A stretch of DNA of 64,000 nucleotides. Source: Blasia pusilla. Lineage: Eukaryota > Marchantiophyta > Marchantiopsida > Blasiales. This document shows positions 1 through 9,692 of this stretch, piece after piece (the first letter of the stretch is position 1; every line of letters starts with the position of its first letter). Below the pieces are notes generated by a model that worked only from the letters and a program-made list of their open reading frames with translations, did no database searches and was not told where the DNA came from. The translations under genes were made by a program, and so were the position numbers. The stretch spans positions 50,902,001 through 50,966,000 of the forward strand of contig CM114272.1 in NCBI GenBank assembly GCA_050084515.1. The letters run 5' to 3'.

Positions 1-748
1 CTTTCCAGTTGCACACAGATTGAAGCATGTTGGGGCTTGGAGTGGTGCTCACCTAGCATGATGATGAGGGTAGAGAGTTTGTGGTGGCTTGCGCTAGCCG
101 CTCAAAAAATGGTGCAGAGGCGAAGTATAGCTCGTATGAGGGTGGTGCTTGGCTGCACTGTGGGTTATCGCGCATTTCAGGTGTTACTTATTCGATAACC
201 CCTTTATCATCATCACTCATCATCAACCACTGAAGTGGTTGATGGAGTCCGACAAGCTTACAGGGAAGCTCGCGAGATGGGCTCTATTGTTGCAAGAGTA
301 TGATTTTCAGGTGGTACATAGACTAGGGACGCTCAACCAGGATGCTGATGGGTTGAGTTGTAACCGATGCCCGAGTCAGCGAAATACGATTGGAGCTCGA
401 TGGCATGGAGAGAGTGATGAGGAGTCATTGCCTGGATGGCACGCGTCAGCCTATTTAGGCATGTTGGCTATGAAGAGCCAGAGTGTAGAGACTTTGATGG
501 AGAGGTCTAGTGGAGAGTCCTTGGATCCCAAGGCCAGTGAGGTGACGACAGGTGGCCGACATATTCATGATGATGGATTAGTTTTGGAGTACCTTCGTAC
601 TGGCAGCATTGCGAGCATCGTGGGTGCTAGAGAGCAGGATCGGATCCTACAGCGGGCCAGACGGTTTCGTTGGGAGGGGACACATGTTTTGAAGGTTTGG
701 GAGGATGGCAAAGTACGCATAGTGCTGCATCCTTTGCAGAGAGCATGA
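1..748 (+). pseudogene. gypsy RNase H end, linker and integrase N-terminal region (copy A)
   Basis: Positions 149-748 are open for 199 codons. The first part matches the end of gypsy RNase H: an H-H-Q-P-L-K-W-L block and the closing segment L-N-Q-D-A-D-G-L-S near residues 62-70. The T-D-H usually found there reads T-H-H, so a conserved acidic residue is changed. Upstream, 1-148 encodes more RNase H (A-E-A-K-Y-S-S-Y-E-G) in another frame with stops. The second half (residues 90-199) is the linker and the start of integrase, colinear with copy B at 18306-18640. This shows where RNase H and integrase join in an undeleted element, and so what copy B has lost. Confidence 0.85.
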
Positions 749-789
749 CTAGTGCAGCATGCCCACAACGAGTTGAGTCACTTTGGGGT

Positions 790-1800
790 GAAGCGGACGT
801 ACATCTTGCTCTAGATTTAGTATTGGTGGCGAGGCATGCAGACTGACGTTCAGCAGTTTGTTGCCAGGTGCATGGTGTGTGATCGGGTCCGAGCATCGGT
901 CAATGCTCCGACTCCATAGTTGCATCCATTACCGATCATGAGCTTAGGGTATAGATGGAGTTTGGATTTTGCATGACCTTTGCCTTTGACGGAGCGTCAC
1001 AATCGTTATGTATTGGTGATGGTCGAGCACTTCTCGAAGTGGATCGAGTTGGTTGCATTGCCTGACAAAGCGAGTGAGGGAGTAGCTTATGCCTTCCTTG
1101 ATAGAGTGCTGAGTCATTATGGTGCACCGGCTGAGGTGTTGACAGACCAGGGTACCGAGTTTCGCAGTGAGTTCCAGGCCTTGTGTGATCAGGCGTTGAT
1201 CGACCATCGCATGACTTCGCGAGATCATCCTGAGGCGGATGGATGAGCGGAGAGAGAGAGAGTTGTGCAGACGTTGAAGAGGGTTTACGCAAGTATGGCT
1301 TGTAGAGAGGTAACCTAGGATATTGGGACCTCCAATTGCCATGGTTGGCGATGGGATACAGATTTAGCAGATAGACATCCTTAGCATCTTTTTCACCGTA
1401 CTTGCTACTTTATGGCCGAGAGCCAGACTTACTTGTGGCCATTTGTCGAGATGCTGGTGAGGTGCTGGACCTTGATGACCCAGATGCATGGATGCGAGCA
1501 TGTTCTCAGAGGGTTGAGTTGTTTTGGAGAGTGATGCCCATGGCGTTCGAGAACTTGGCGATTGCGCAACATCGGGATACGTTGAGGTATGCGACTATTC
1601 GAGGTGGTGGTTATCGACCAACTATCTAGAGGTTTCATCAAGGAGATTATGTCTACTTGCAGTAGACGACACCAACGACGTTGGATGTGATTGCAGGGAA
1701 CACTATCCTGAGAGTGCGTGGCGTTTTGCCATTCGGTGTTCTCTTGCTGGAGGGACGCGATGATATGGTATGGAAGGACCATGTGCATAATTGTGCGCCA
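790..1800 (+). pseudogene. gypsy integrase core and C-terminal region (copy A)
   Basis: Integrase inserts the cDNA copy into host DNA. The DDE core is visible: first Asp in S-L-D-F (about 963), second Asp in L-T-D-Q-G-T-E-F (about 1144), and Glu in H-P-E-A-D-G (about 1211). The 980-1246 segment reads through without stops. After a stop and frameshift near 1245-1320 the C-terminal region resumes at 1402-1629 and 1681-1800, including the F-H-x-G-D-Y-V-Y-L and G-R-D-x-M-V-W-K-D-H blocks shared with copy B. At least two in-frame stops (near 1630 and 1664) make this a pseudogene. Confidence 0.88.
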
Positions 1801-1859
1801 TGTCACCTTCCTAACATTGATGGTACAATAGATCCGAGATTAGCAGTAGTTCTTGCAGG

Positions 1860-2000
1860 CTTGCGTTGTATGTTGTGTGGTTCGAACATCTATCACATAC
1901 TAGTATGTGATAGATGTTCGAGAGGTTGGCATATGGCATGTCTGACGCCACCTCTCACTAAGGTTCCTCGAGGACGATAGATGTGTCCCAGATGTACATA
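1860..2000 (+). pseudogene. PHD finger at the integrase C-terminus (copy A)
   Basis: The frame continuing from the integrase C-terminus encodes a C4HC3 zinc finger: C-x2-C, then C-x2-C, H-x2-C and a final C-x2-C preceded by Met, with a stop replacing the usual Trp two residues before the seventh zinc ligand. PHD fingers usually read histone H3 tails. The same domain, intact, ends copy B, so it belongs to the element and is not host sequence. Residues between the second and third ligands are rewritten by a perfect 40-bp palindrome. Confidence 0.85.
1882..1921 (+). repeat. perfect 40-bp palindrome inside the PHD coding region
   Basis: Positions 1882-1921 equal their own reverse complement with no loop, centred on ACTAGT at 1901. 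Copy B lacks the palindrome at the same codons. The right arm matches the family sequence for the second zinc-ligand pair, and the left arm is its inverted copy replacing the original bases. Confidence 0.95.
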
Positions 2001-2189
2001 GAGGAGATACTAGGTAGGTTTCGATTTCGACTTTTTCTGTGACATGGATAACAGGAAGGCGACTAACAATGGGGCCACATGAGCACCCGGCCTTTCTGCT
2101 CTTAGCGTCCTAGAGATGTATGTCATGGTAGGTAGGGATAGATGGCTATCTGGAGTTAGAGGGACCTAACCACCAGCTAGGGGGGCGAT

Positions 2190-3098
2190 TGGAGATATTT
2201 TAATACTTCTTGTAACCCAATTTTAGAGTTCGGAGTCCACGTTGTTGCATAGGTGGTGCAGACAATCGCGACTGCTCTCGCCCAGAACCCATGGTGGCTA
2301 CGCTCTCCTCTGCCGTGTTGCACTCAATGTTCTTGGCGGTCCTAAAAAAATCTCTTAATGTAGGGGAGGTGTTCATAAGAAGCACCCCTCCCGCACCCGT
2401 GTTTGGAGGGTCCGGTCCAGCATTGCATATCATGACTCAATAGCCAAAGCCTCTGTCACCCCCTGAGTGACGTTGATCAACCGGCGCAAGCGAGTGTAAG
2501 CGTCACACAAACTCTCACCCGGGCGCCTTTGGAAGTCGTGGATGCTCCGTAACTTCTCCGTCCGTACCCCCTAGTAGCTCGCCCTGAACTTAGCAAAGAA
2601 CTCAAACATAGGGTTGAACCTAGGACAAACCCGACTAGACGATGCGATTGCCCCAGTTTGACTCACACCTCCTAGTACATCAGAAGTGGAAGACAAAGTA
2701 GCCTCTCCTAACTCCTCCTCCTCATTTGGGAATGGCTCTATCCATGACACGTATTGTGGGTCATAGTAGAGCCTCCACGCCTTGATCTCACGTGCATATC
2801 TTTGAGAGAACTCATGGTAATGGTCCATGGGTGCCCCCTCTAAATGTTGGAACATACCGTTCCATGCTATAAACGGGTTGAACTCTCTAGAGTTCCTGGC
2901 CCGCTGGGAGTTGCACCAACTCCTAAACTCTGCTATGAAATCGTGCAACTCAATCGTGCCTACTACACCTGAAAACCTACGCGGTCCTCTACCGCGGTTG
3001 TCCCTCTCGTACGCCCAAGAGGTAGGACCACTCACAATGTGTGGCGATGTACTCAAAAACTCCTCTACATCCTCCCCCTTGTCTGACGATGACATAGA
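2190..3098 (-). pseudogene. gypsy gag fragment, antisense, inside the LTR of copy A
   Basis: The minus strand from 3095 to 2571 is open for 174 codons. It matches the gag start of copy B: R-R-F-S-G-x-V-G-T-I, then F-N-P-F-x-A-W and F-Q-H-L-E-G. The match continues in other frames down to about 2214 (D-F-Q-R-R-x-G-E-S-L, then S-P-T-L-R). Gag forms the particle that packages element RNA. It lies antisense between two copies of the first 24 LTR bases, so it is either a nested second element or the product of template switching. Frameshifts and stops break it. Confidence 0.8.
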
Positions 3099-3141
3099 AG
3101 GAGGTCGAGGTGGTCCCTCACGTGGAGACCCTCAGAACCTC

Positions 3142-3195
3142 CTTGGGTTACACTTACAAGGTTCTGGCTTGGGAACCTTGTAAGTGTAACCCAAG
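3142..3195. repeat. 23-bp perfect inverted repeat, 8-nt loop
   Basis: Arms 3142-3164 and 3173-3195 are exact reverse complements and could form a strong hairpin. It sits just upstream of the start of the antisense gag fragment, in what would be its leader. Confidence 0.95.
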
Positions 3196-3298
3196 CCTCT
3201 CATTAGGAGAGTGGGTTTGGTTTGACATGAGAGACAATGCACACATTTGAGAGCTATGGTACGAGATGGTGTAGAAAGAGATTGGATCTTACTTTAAT

Positions 3299-3424
3299 TG
3301 GAGATATTTTAGTACTTCTTGTCTCGTTGTTTGGATGCCATGAGTTAGCATGGGATCCTGCGTGTTTGTGTGTGTGTTCGGTGACAACGATGTATGTTGT
3401 GTAGCGATGTGTATGCGCACGACA
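3299..3424 (+). repeat. short LTR (126 bp) of gypsy copy A
   Basis: The segment starts TG and ends CA. Its last 40 bases closely match the end of the LTRs at 19949-20084 and 20562-20698, all ending around GCGCACG(A)CA. LINE sequence begins immediately after, which fixes the 3' boundary. LTRs of about 130 bp are short for Ty3/gypsy. Confidence 0.8.
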
Positions 3425-5404
3425 GTATAAGCATGAACCGCTTCAGAAGAAGGACCTATAATGTGAGTGTCATGAGTAATAGAAGGGAAAAGACAAGATG
3501 GAAATGCTTGCGTTGATGCTCGAAGAGCACGAAAGTGGGCAATGGCAAAGAGTGGGCCATCCATGGGATCACCTTGACGTGTGCCACAAGCCGATTGTAG
3601 AATACTATATTCCCCAAAAGTAGCATGATGGGAATAGATAATGGGCGTATCATAGGCATAGAAGGAAACAAATGGAATGAGGCTCGCAACTTGTCCTCTT
3701 GCACAACGTAACTCATCAAAGATGGCCGCACGAGAAACTCAATTGAATGCGTTAGCCACATTGACTTGAATTGCTACCCAATCTGGATGAATATCAAGAG
3801 TGGAGTGAATCCCATGCACCCCAGCGTCACAACTACACAACCTCCAAGAGTTGCCACTCCAAATTAATGAGGAAATAAGTGGGCACTAAAGTAAGGACGA
3901 AATTGCAAGCATAGGGATCGACTAACCAAGCGGTATAAAACCTCTCCAATAGCCAAAGGGTGCACACTTGAAGAAGGCTTATCCATAGCCAACAAACGAC
4001 AAGCCCCTAAGAGCCTAGAGATAGAGAATGGGAGACGACCTGCCGCCATATGTGCACACACTTTATATAGAGAGACAAAGCCACTTGCTGAATTTCCTGG
4101 GATAAAGCAATTGCGGAGATGCTCAAAAACCATTCCTGATAGCCCGCTTGTTGATAAGCAAGGAGTATGCAGAAAAACCCTTGTGAAAACCTCCAAGTCA
4201 AGGTCCATTGTATAGTCTTCCACAAAAGGTGGATCATTGCCACTTGAAGGAGGGTGAAGAGCTTCTAAGAGAGCCATTGTTTCCGCACTTGGAACCGCCA
4301 GAGAAAGAGGACCCAATGCTCGAGCTGCACGAAGGCATTGTTTTATTGATGGCCTCCCATTATTGGCATGTTGAGAGGGATGAGCCGCAGCTAAGGCCTC
4401 TACTTGAAGTACATGCTCATTTTGAAGATTCTCCCAATCCCTAGACATAAAGCGTTGAATACGTGTGGAGGTTTCACGATGACTCATCGCACTATCCCTT
4501 GGAGGGAGGACTAAAACCCATTGTGGGAAGAGTAATAGGAGATACCAAGCATTGATATTTGTGGGATCACACGGTAACCTTTCTAATGGGAAAAGCAAAG
4601 CTTGTTGGATGATGGGGCGAAGAGCAATAGGAATGCGAGTGTAGAGTCTAGGACAAGGAAGACCTGGATGGAAAGAGCGAAGGAGATCAATTTGGCTTAA
4701 CCAGGTCCAAGCAGTTATCGTGGGGAGTGCAGTAGGAGGTGGTATCGGGTTAGGGATTGAAGGCCCATGCATGGATTGACAGTACCGCTTATGTCTTTTG
4801 ATCCCATTAGGAGAAAACTCCTTACCACAAGGTATGCAACGAACCTTTGGTACAAATGGAGAAGTAGAAGGGTTACAAGGAGAGGAGGTGGGAGGTGCAA
4901 AAGGTGGTGATGGACGACAATGAGGGGTAAGTAGGTTGGGGAAGGAGGAGGAGGAAGAGGGGATATTTGGGTAGAATAGATGGGAGTTGGAAGCAAAGGC
5001 ATAGATGAGATATATGAGGATGGCAAAATAGAAGGATTCGGTAATAATGGATCAAGATTAGGCTCAATAGGACAAGACAAAGAGGGGAGAAGAGAAGAAT
5101 TCAGAAGAAATGCAGCGAGTGTAATGAGTGTATTAGCATCTGGAGGAAAATGGCGAGATCTACGATGAGGAGGTGAACCAGGGGGAGATGTTACGGCTGT
5201 AGGAGGGCGTGTAAAACTAGATAAGCGATTAGATGGAGAATCAAATTCCATCTCTGATGACATAGAAGCAAAGGTAGGTAAGTCATCAAAGACAAGGGAA
5301 GACATATGAAACGTGGTTTGGAGAAAGCATGAGGATAACGAAATAAAAAAAAGTAGTGGAATCCGTCCAAAAGAAATTTCGATGGAGAGAAGAAGACTAG
5401 GCAA
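3425..5404 (-). mobile_element. non-LTR retrotransposon (LINE) with zinc finger and reverse transcriptase, decayed
   Basis: Read on the minus strand, a Pro/Ser-rich N-terminal part (5404 to about 4870) is followed by a zinc-finger-like motif C-x2-C-x11-H-x3-C (4785-4850). A long frame (4772-3864, 302 codons) holds the N-terminal RT region, with G-L-S-G-M-V-F-E-H-L and A-I-G-E-V-L-Y-R-L-V. RT motifs continue in other frames: V-A-N-A-F-N, then G-T-R-Q-G-D-P (about 3565-3590), then T-H-D-T-H-I-I-G near 3470, where the first Asp of the catalytic Asp pair is His. Reverse transcription of the element's own RNA is the family function. The element is cut off at 3424 by the gypsy LTR and broken by frameshifts. 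A zinc finger before RT is typical of LINEs with a restriction-like endonuclease, but that domain is not visible here. Confidence 0.82.
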
Positions 5405-6585
5405 TACCGAACTTATGATTGAAAGTTACTATAAGAAAAATTTAAAAAGCAATTGAAAAGGAAAAGTGATCTATATGGTATCAGAAGAAGTGGCTCAAGA
5501 ATATGAATTTCTAATGTCCTTAAGGAGATGGCAAACGTATGTAGGGGTGAAACAGTAAGGTAAGGAGTTGAAAGAACAAGGAAGACTTTTTGGAGGAATT
5601 GACGTAAAACAAAACCGTACACAAAAATAGGCGCCTACGAAGAAGGAAGAACAACTAGAAAACCTAATTGATATGAAAAGAACGAGCTCGTCAAGACGAT
5701 CGAAAAACAAGTCCAAACACGTCCAAAACTAAGACTCCAAAAGAAAGTTATGAAAGAAATTGGAAACACCAAAAAAAAGGATGTGAGGAGTGAGTGAGCC
5801 ACCCACCAATGATTGCTATGAGGGAATGAGTTCGTAGAGTTGGACCCAGCCCGTATCAAAAGATCCAGAAAAGCAAGAGGAATCCCTTAAACCGATGGTA
5901 ACCCGGTATCACTCTATGAGGAGAGCACTACGTGTGAAATTGCGTATAGGAATCTATGAGCACATTTAGGAGAGAAGGAGGTCCAAAGATCCCAAGAACT
6001 TTGGAAAACTCAATCTTAAGTGGAATAAAAGAAAACCCCAAAGTTCAAGCTTGAGAAGATAAACACATTGGGCTTTTGATTGAAAAGATTAGATCACCCT
6101 CGAAATAGTTACAAGCAAAATTCTAGACGTCCCTCCATCTCCTCCGCTATAGTCCTCTTCCTCCGTAGTCATCTCCTCTCCTCAAAACTTATATAATATG
6201 AACTTACTATTTTCAAAACTATGTCTTATTATTTTCAAACAAATCTTTCTTTTATAAGAAGAATTATAAGTCTAAACGATTCCTTGGGAGAAGAAATTCT
6301 AAAAAGAATTCCATCTCTTATCATAACATAGACTAGCCACTGCCGGTGTTATGTATGATTGATACTTAATTTTATTGATTATCTTTCCTTACTCTAAACC
6401 CTAAACTCCCTCTCTCAAAATCGCATGTGTCACCACCCGAAGAGGTTTCCTCATGCCCCTTAATTATACAGATTTGTCTTAATTATGAAAATTGTAAGAC
6501 CACTTTCATAATTAGCACTTCTTATATGTGTCGAAGTAGCCCTCGAATAGTAGGCATTCCATACTAGTCGGATCAATCTGGAAGC
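5405..6585. other. gene-free stretch upstream of the LINE
   Basis: Short minus-strand frames (for example 5413-5859) are rich in Phe, Ser and Leu and show no recognisable domain. They may be the LINE 5' untranslated region. Beyond 5900 I see only AT-rich DNA. Confidence 0.4.
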
Positions 6586-6617
6586 TTACATCTATCTGGC
6601 CCGTCAGATAGATGTAA
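6586..6617. repeat. 13-bp perfect inverted repeat, 6-nt loop
   Basis: Arms 6586-6598 and 6605-6617 are exact reverse complements. The arm contains ACATCTATCT, which also occurs twice near 30782-30806. It may be a terminal structure of an unclassified small element. Confidence 0.85.
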
Positions 6618-6686
6618 AAGGTAAAAGGGATAAGTCCCCGAACCGTTCTTGTGGAGGCAACGGCGTGTCACTTGGCCAGCACGCGT

Positions 6687-6725
6687 CACATGCCAACTGG
6701 AAGAGCCATTTCCAGTTGGCATGTG
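6687..6725. repeat. 16-bp perfect inverted repeat, 7-nt loop
   Basis: Arms 6687-6702 and 6710-6725 are exact reverse complements. The structure lies 70 bp right of the previous inverted repeat and just before the Helitron cluster. No coding frame overlaps it. Confidence 0.92.
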
Positions 6726-6808
6726 GTTTGAGTATCCAATTACGTATACATCTTGTAATTTTTTAAATATTTTTTCATGATGATATGTATAGTAAATTAT
6801 AATGCGAA

Positions 6809-6964
6809 TTAGTGTATAGTTTGCGAAGGGAAAAAATTAATGACGTTGCACATAAATTTAAAATTTTTTGTAGTATGTGAAAATTTTTCTTGTTGTCATG
6901 TTGTCATGTGTCAAACAGAATCGTGTTTGCAAATCAAGAAGGCACTCTCCCATATTAATATAGA
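6809..6964 (-). mobile_element. non-autonomous Helitron-like element
   Basis: The minus-strand 5' end reads A|TCTATATTA followed by the family block GGGAGAGTGCC, at 6964. The 3' end near 6809 is degraded (TTAG instead of CTAG). The interior matches the family: CTTCTTGATTTGCAAACA, then a TGACA/CATGTG block. Confidence 0.6.
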
Positions 6965-7010
6965 TAAGTTGTTAATGTAATGCACACGAAATTAAAAAAT
7001 GTTTGAAGAG

Positions 7011-7170
7011 CTAGTGTGTAGGTCGTGAAGGGAAGATATTGGTTGCGTATAAATTCAAATTTATTTTTGTTGTTCGTAACATGTGAAACATTTTCTTGCT
7101 GCCCAGTTGCCACGCGTCAAGCAGATAGATGTTTGGAAATCAAGAAAACACTCTCCCATAATAATATAGA
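7011..7170 (-). mobile_element. non-autonomous Helitron-like element
   Basis: The minus-strand 5' terminus is A|TCTATATTATTATG at 7170 and the 3' terminus CTAG is at 7011-7014. The interior is colinear with the 61004-61202 element, including the TTGCCACGCGTCAAGCAG-like block. Confidence 0.65.
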
Positions 7171-7225
7171 TAACATAATTTAATTTAACGAAGGAGATAC
7201 CTTTCTCGTGGGTAATTTTCACGGC

Positions 7226-7432
7226 TTTAAACTAGTATTAGTTATTTTTGGAGAGTGTCGTCTTGATTTGTAAACAATTCTTTGATTGACATGTGGCAAC
7301 CGGGCAGAAAAAATGTTTTATATTTTGGAGCAACAAGTAAATGTTCCCCCCTCTACAAGCATCAAGAAGAAGATTTTGCGTGCAACATAATTAGTCTCTT
7401 CACTTTCGTGCATAGCACGAGCTGCCCACTAG
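7226..7432 (+). mobile_element. non-autonomous Helitron with 3' hairpin
   Basis: The plus-strand body begins near 7226 (degraded 5' end, then GGAGAGTG). The 3' end is canonical: a 6-bp stem (7406-7411 with 7415-7420, 3-nt loop), 12 nt later CTAG at 7429-7432, then a host T. Confidence 0.75.
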
Positions 7433-7520
7433 TCTATATTATATTACTAATTGATTAAAAATGATTTTGAGTTTCCCATACAAAATGTATAATTGAATTC
7501 AAACAATAAGGTTTAGACAA

Positions 7521-7611
7521 CTAGCGAATTTATTGATTAAAAAGGACATGTGTCGAGAGGAGAGGTGATCTCCTAATGAAGAAGCACTCTTCAATAATAG
7601 AATAATATAGA
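7521..7611 (-). mobile_element. short Helitron derivative
   Basis: The minus-strand 5' end A|TCTATATTATTC lies at 7611 and CTAG at 7521-7524 is preceded by A. The interior resembles the 62556-62710 subfamily (GACACATGTCC-like block and a TTAATCAATA stretch). Confidence 0.55.
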
Positions 7612-7797
7612 TTAAGAGAGGATGAGATTAGTAAAATTTCATCCCTTGTTAACGAAAAAAAAATTCTTCTTCTGATGTCCTTTCAAATCTCTTCTGTTTT
7701 TGACATGTGTCATATTTAAAGAATAGTTAAATTAAGTGAACCAAATATTTAAGGGATGAATTTTTTTTCCTGTGCATAGCACGGGGCATCATACTAG
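7605..7797 (+). mobile_element. non-autonomous Helitron with 3' hairpin
   Basis: A plus-strand body of the AAGAGAGGATG subfamily (compare 37858-38069) ends with a 7-bp stem around 7769-7785 and CTAG|T at 7794-7797. Its 5' end abuts the opposite-strand Helitron at 7611. Confidence 0.65.
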
Positions 7798-8590
7798 TGT
7801 TTGCTTAAGAGGGAATTGTTAAGAGGCCCCCTCAATTTTTGTAGTGATTAGGGCTCACAAGAAAACCTAGGGAAAGCTTGGAGGGATATCAACACATGAG
7901 GCAGTTGCTTTTTCAAGTGAAGATGGGAGGAGGTAAGAAAACCACGATATTTTAGTAGAATTGCAAATAATACAAGATGATAACATGTGCAAGAGACAAG
8001 AAAAAAGGATATATCCAAGTGCCCTCCCTTCTCAAAATTCTGACCAAATCCCTTCTTGTCGGAGAAATCCAATGTCAGAAAGAGGCATAGAATCGTAACT
8101 ACGCCCCAAAATAAGAGCCTCCAAGAAATCCTAAATATGATGTGATTGATCCTAATTTACGAGAGCAAAAGGCAACCAAGAAATCTTGCTAGACAAATTC
8201 TATGGGATGCGTCAGAAATCCATACTCTTGTCTAGCTCATAACAAAATCCCTCTCAAACCAAACAGTACTGGAAAAAAAGTCCCCCTAGCCATAGAGATA
8301 TATAGGGTTATGGGGGAGAGTTTTGACTCGTACCTTACAAATTGCGCTCATCATCTCCACTGGAGAAATGAGTTATCTTTAGCTACTGCAATTCTTTATT
8401 GGAGGCAACGGATCTCCATAGCCCCATATCTCTCTATGGCTAAGTGGACTTCCATCAAAGAAGATTGGAGCCCAGAGTGACTTGAGGTAACCAAGGAAGA
8501 GAAAGTGGGGAGAACGGCTTTGGCCTCAACTAGAGGGGAATCTCTACATGCTCTAAGGGAATAGTATAGTGCGAAAAGGCCGTCTTCAAC
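7798..8590 (-). other. possible 3' continuation of the LINE fragment
   Basis: Minus-strand frames such as 8072-7848 read on from the LINE fragment at 8591-9403 but carry no motif I can name. A plus-strand frame at 8202-8480 also has no recognisable domain. A LINE 3' region is the simplest reading. Confidence 0.35.
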
Positions 8591-9403
8591 TTAACATACG
8601 TACTCTAGTCTATTCCTAACCATAAATATAGAGCAAATAATATATGCTCCAATGGTCCAACTCCCTAAAAACGTGAGGGACACCACTAACTTAGTCGAGA
8701 GAAGACCTAATCCACTAAATGCAATCAACCAAGAAGCTTGTCTACAAGCTAATATAACTCCCCCATGGGGTATCCCAAGGAGTCGGGTCCTTAAAGATCC
8801 CCAAACACTTGAAGGATCTATCGAGGGTACAAAGGTGACTAGACGTCCAGATAATTCTAGTAAGATAACTAGGGAGTCGAGCAGCATGAGAAGAGAGAAT
8901 GCCATAAGAAACTTAAGGATCACTAATCCTCGATGAGAATCACCGCCATGAAAATTGAAACAAAGTCATGTCATTTGAAGTAGAAATCCCAAGACAAGAA
9001 GCCCTCAACAAGTATCATAAATCTGTCAAGTAAATGAACATCAACGGATAGGCCTAGTGGAGACCATGTCTTTGTACTTTCCCACCTTCACTATGAAGCT
9101 AACACATGCCAACTATACAGAAAAGTGTTGGAATGTTGGGATAACTAGATCTCCAAGGCCAAAAATACGAGTATCATTTGTCAATGAGGGGAAATTGTAA
9201 TCCCAAAAATACTCCACCGTAGAGAGAAGCGCTCGATAATGAGCTAGGAAAATATAGTGCCACTTAGGAAATTGGCCACGGTGGAAATATAGAGCCAAAG
9301 GGACCCAATACAAAGCCTCCACAAAAGGAATGAGGCTCGCAATGGAGCTACATGCATCCCTCAACTCTTTGAAGATAGAGTTATAGTCAAGCTCATTAGA
9401 CAC
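8591..9403 (-). mobile_element. second LINE reverse-transcriptase fragment, decayed
   Basis: The minus-strand frame 9403-9113 encodes I-F-K-E-L-R-D-A-C, then A-S-L-I-P-F-V-E-A-L-Y, then F-P-S-L-T-N-D-T-R-I-F-G. It overlaps the RT part of the LINE at 3.4-5.4 kb. The G-T-R-Q-G-D-P block is missing between H-R-G-Q-F and A-H-Y-R-A-L-L, so there is an internal deletion. In the catalytic motif the first Asp is Asn here and His in the other copy. A further frame, 8923-8591, contains L-L-G-I-P-H-G, a likely later RT region. Confidence 0.72.
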
Positions 9404-9692
9404 ACAAACTACTACATTTGATACTCACACAAATTAGCAAAGCTTAATCTTAGTGAGTTATTTAACCGTGATTACCTTAACTATAATTAGTTAACTATCG
9501 TGGAGAGCTTTCCAATACATCAAAAATCATTTGATTGTGACATTTTGAGCTTTTGCAAAAGCAACTTCATTATAGGATATTGTAATAAGTGAAGGAAAGT
9601 TGTGTTATTTGTTCTCTACGGGCCAATTTCAACTAGTTCTTCCCAACACTTGGTCAAATTTGGCAAATTTCAATTCAATTTCTGCATAAGAG

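Larger units (their letters stand above)
1..3424 (+). mobile_element. Ty3/gypsy retroelement copy A, 3' half, decayed
   Basis: The window opens inside the RNase H domain and runs through the integrase core, integrase C-terminal region and a PHD finger. A polypurine tract (2179-2188) and LTR sequence starting at 2190 follow. The LTR start is repeated at 3299, where a full 126-bp LTR begins and ends at 3424. Between the two LTR starts lies about 1.1 kb with a gag fragment in the opposite orientation. The sequence right after 3424 is the body of a minus-strand LINE, so the gypsy element appears to have inserted into that LINE; the other half of the LINE would lie left of the window. Stops and frameshifts break the coding region, so this copy is not autonomous. 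It is closely related in its shared parts to copy B at 12.6-20.1 kb. Confidence 0.88.
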
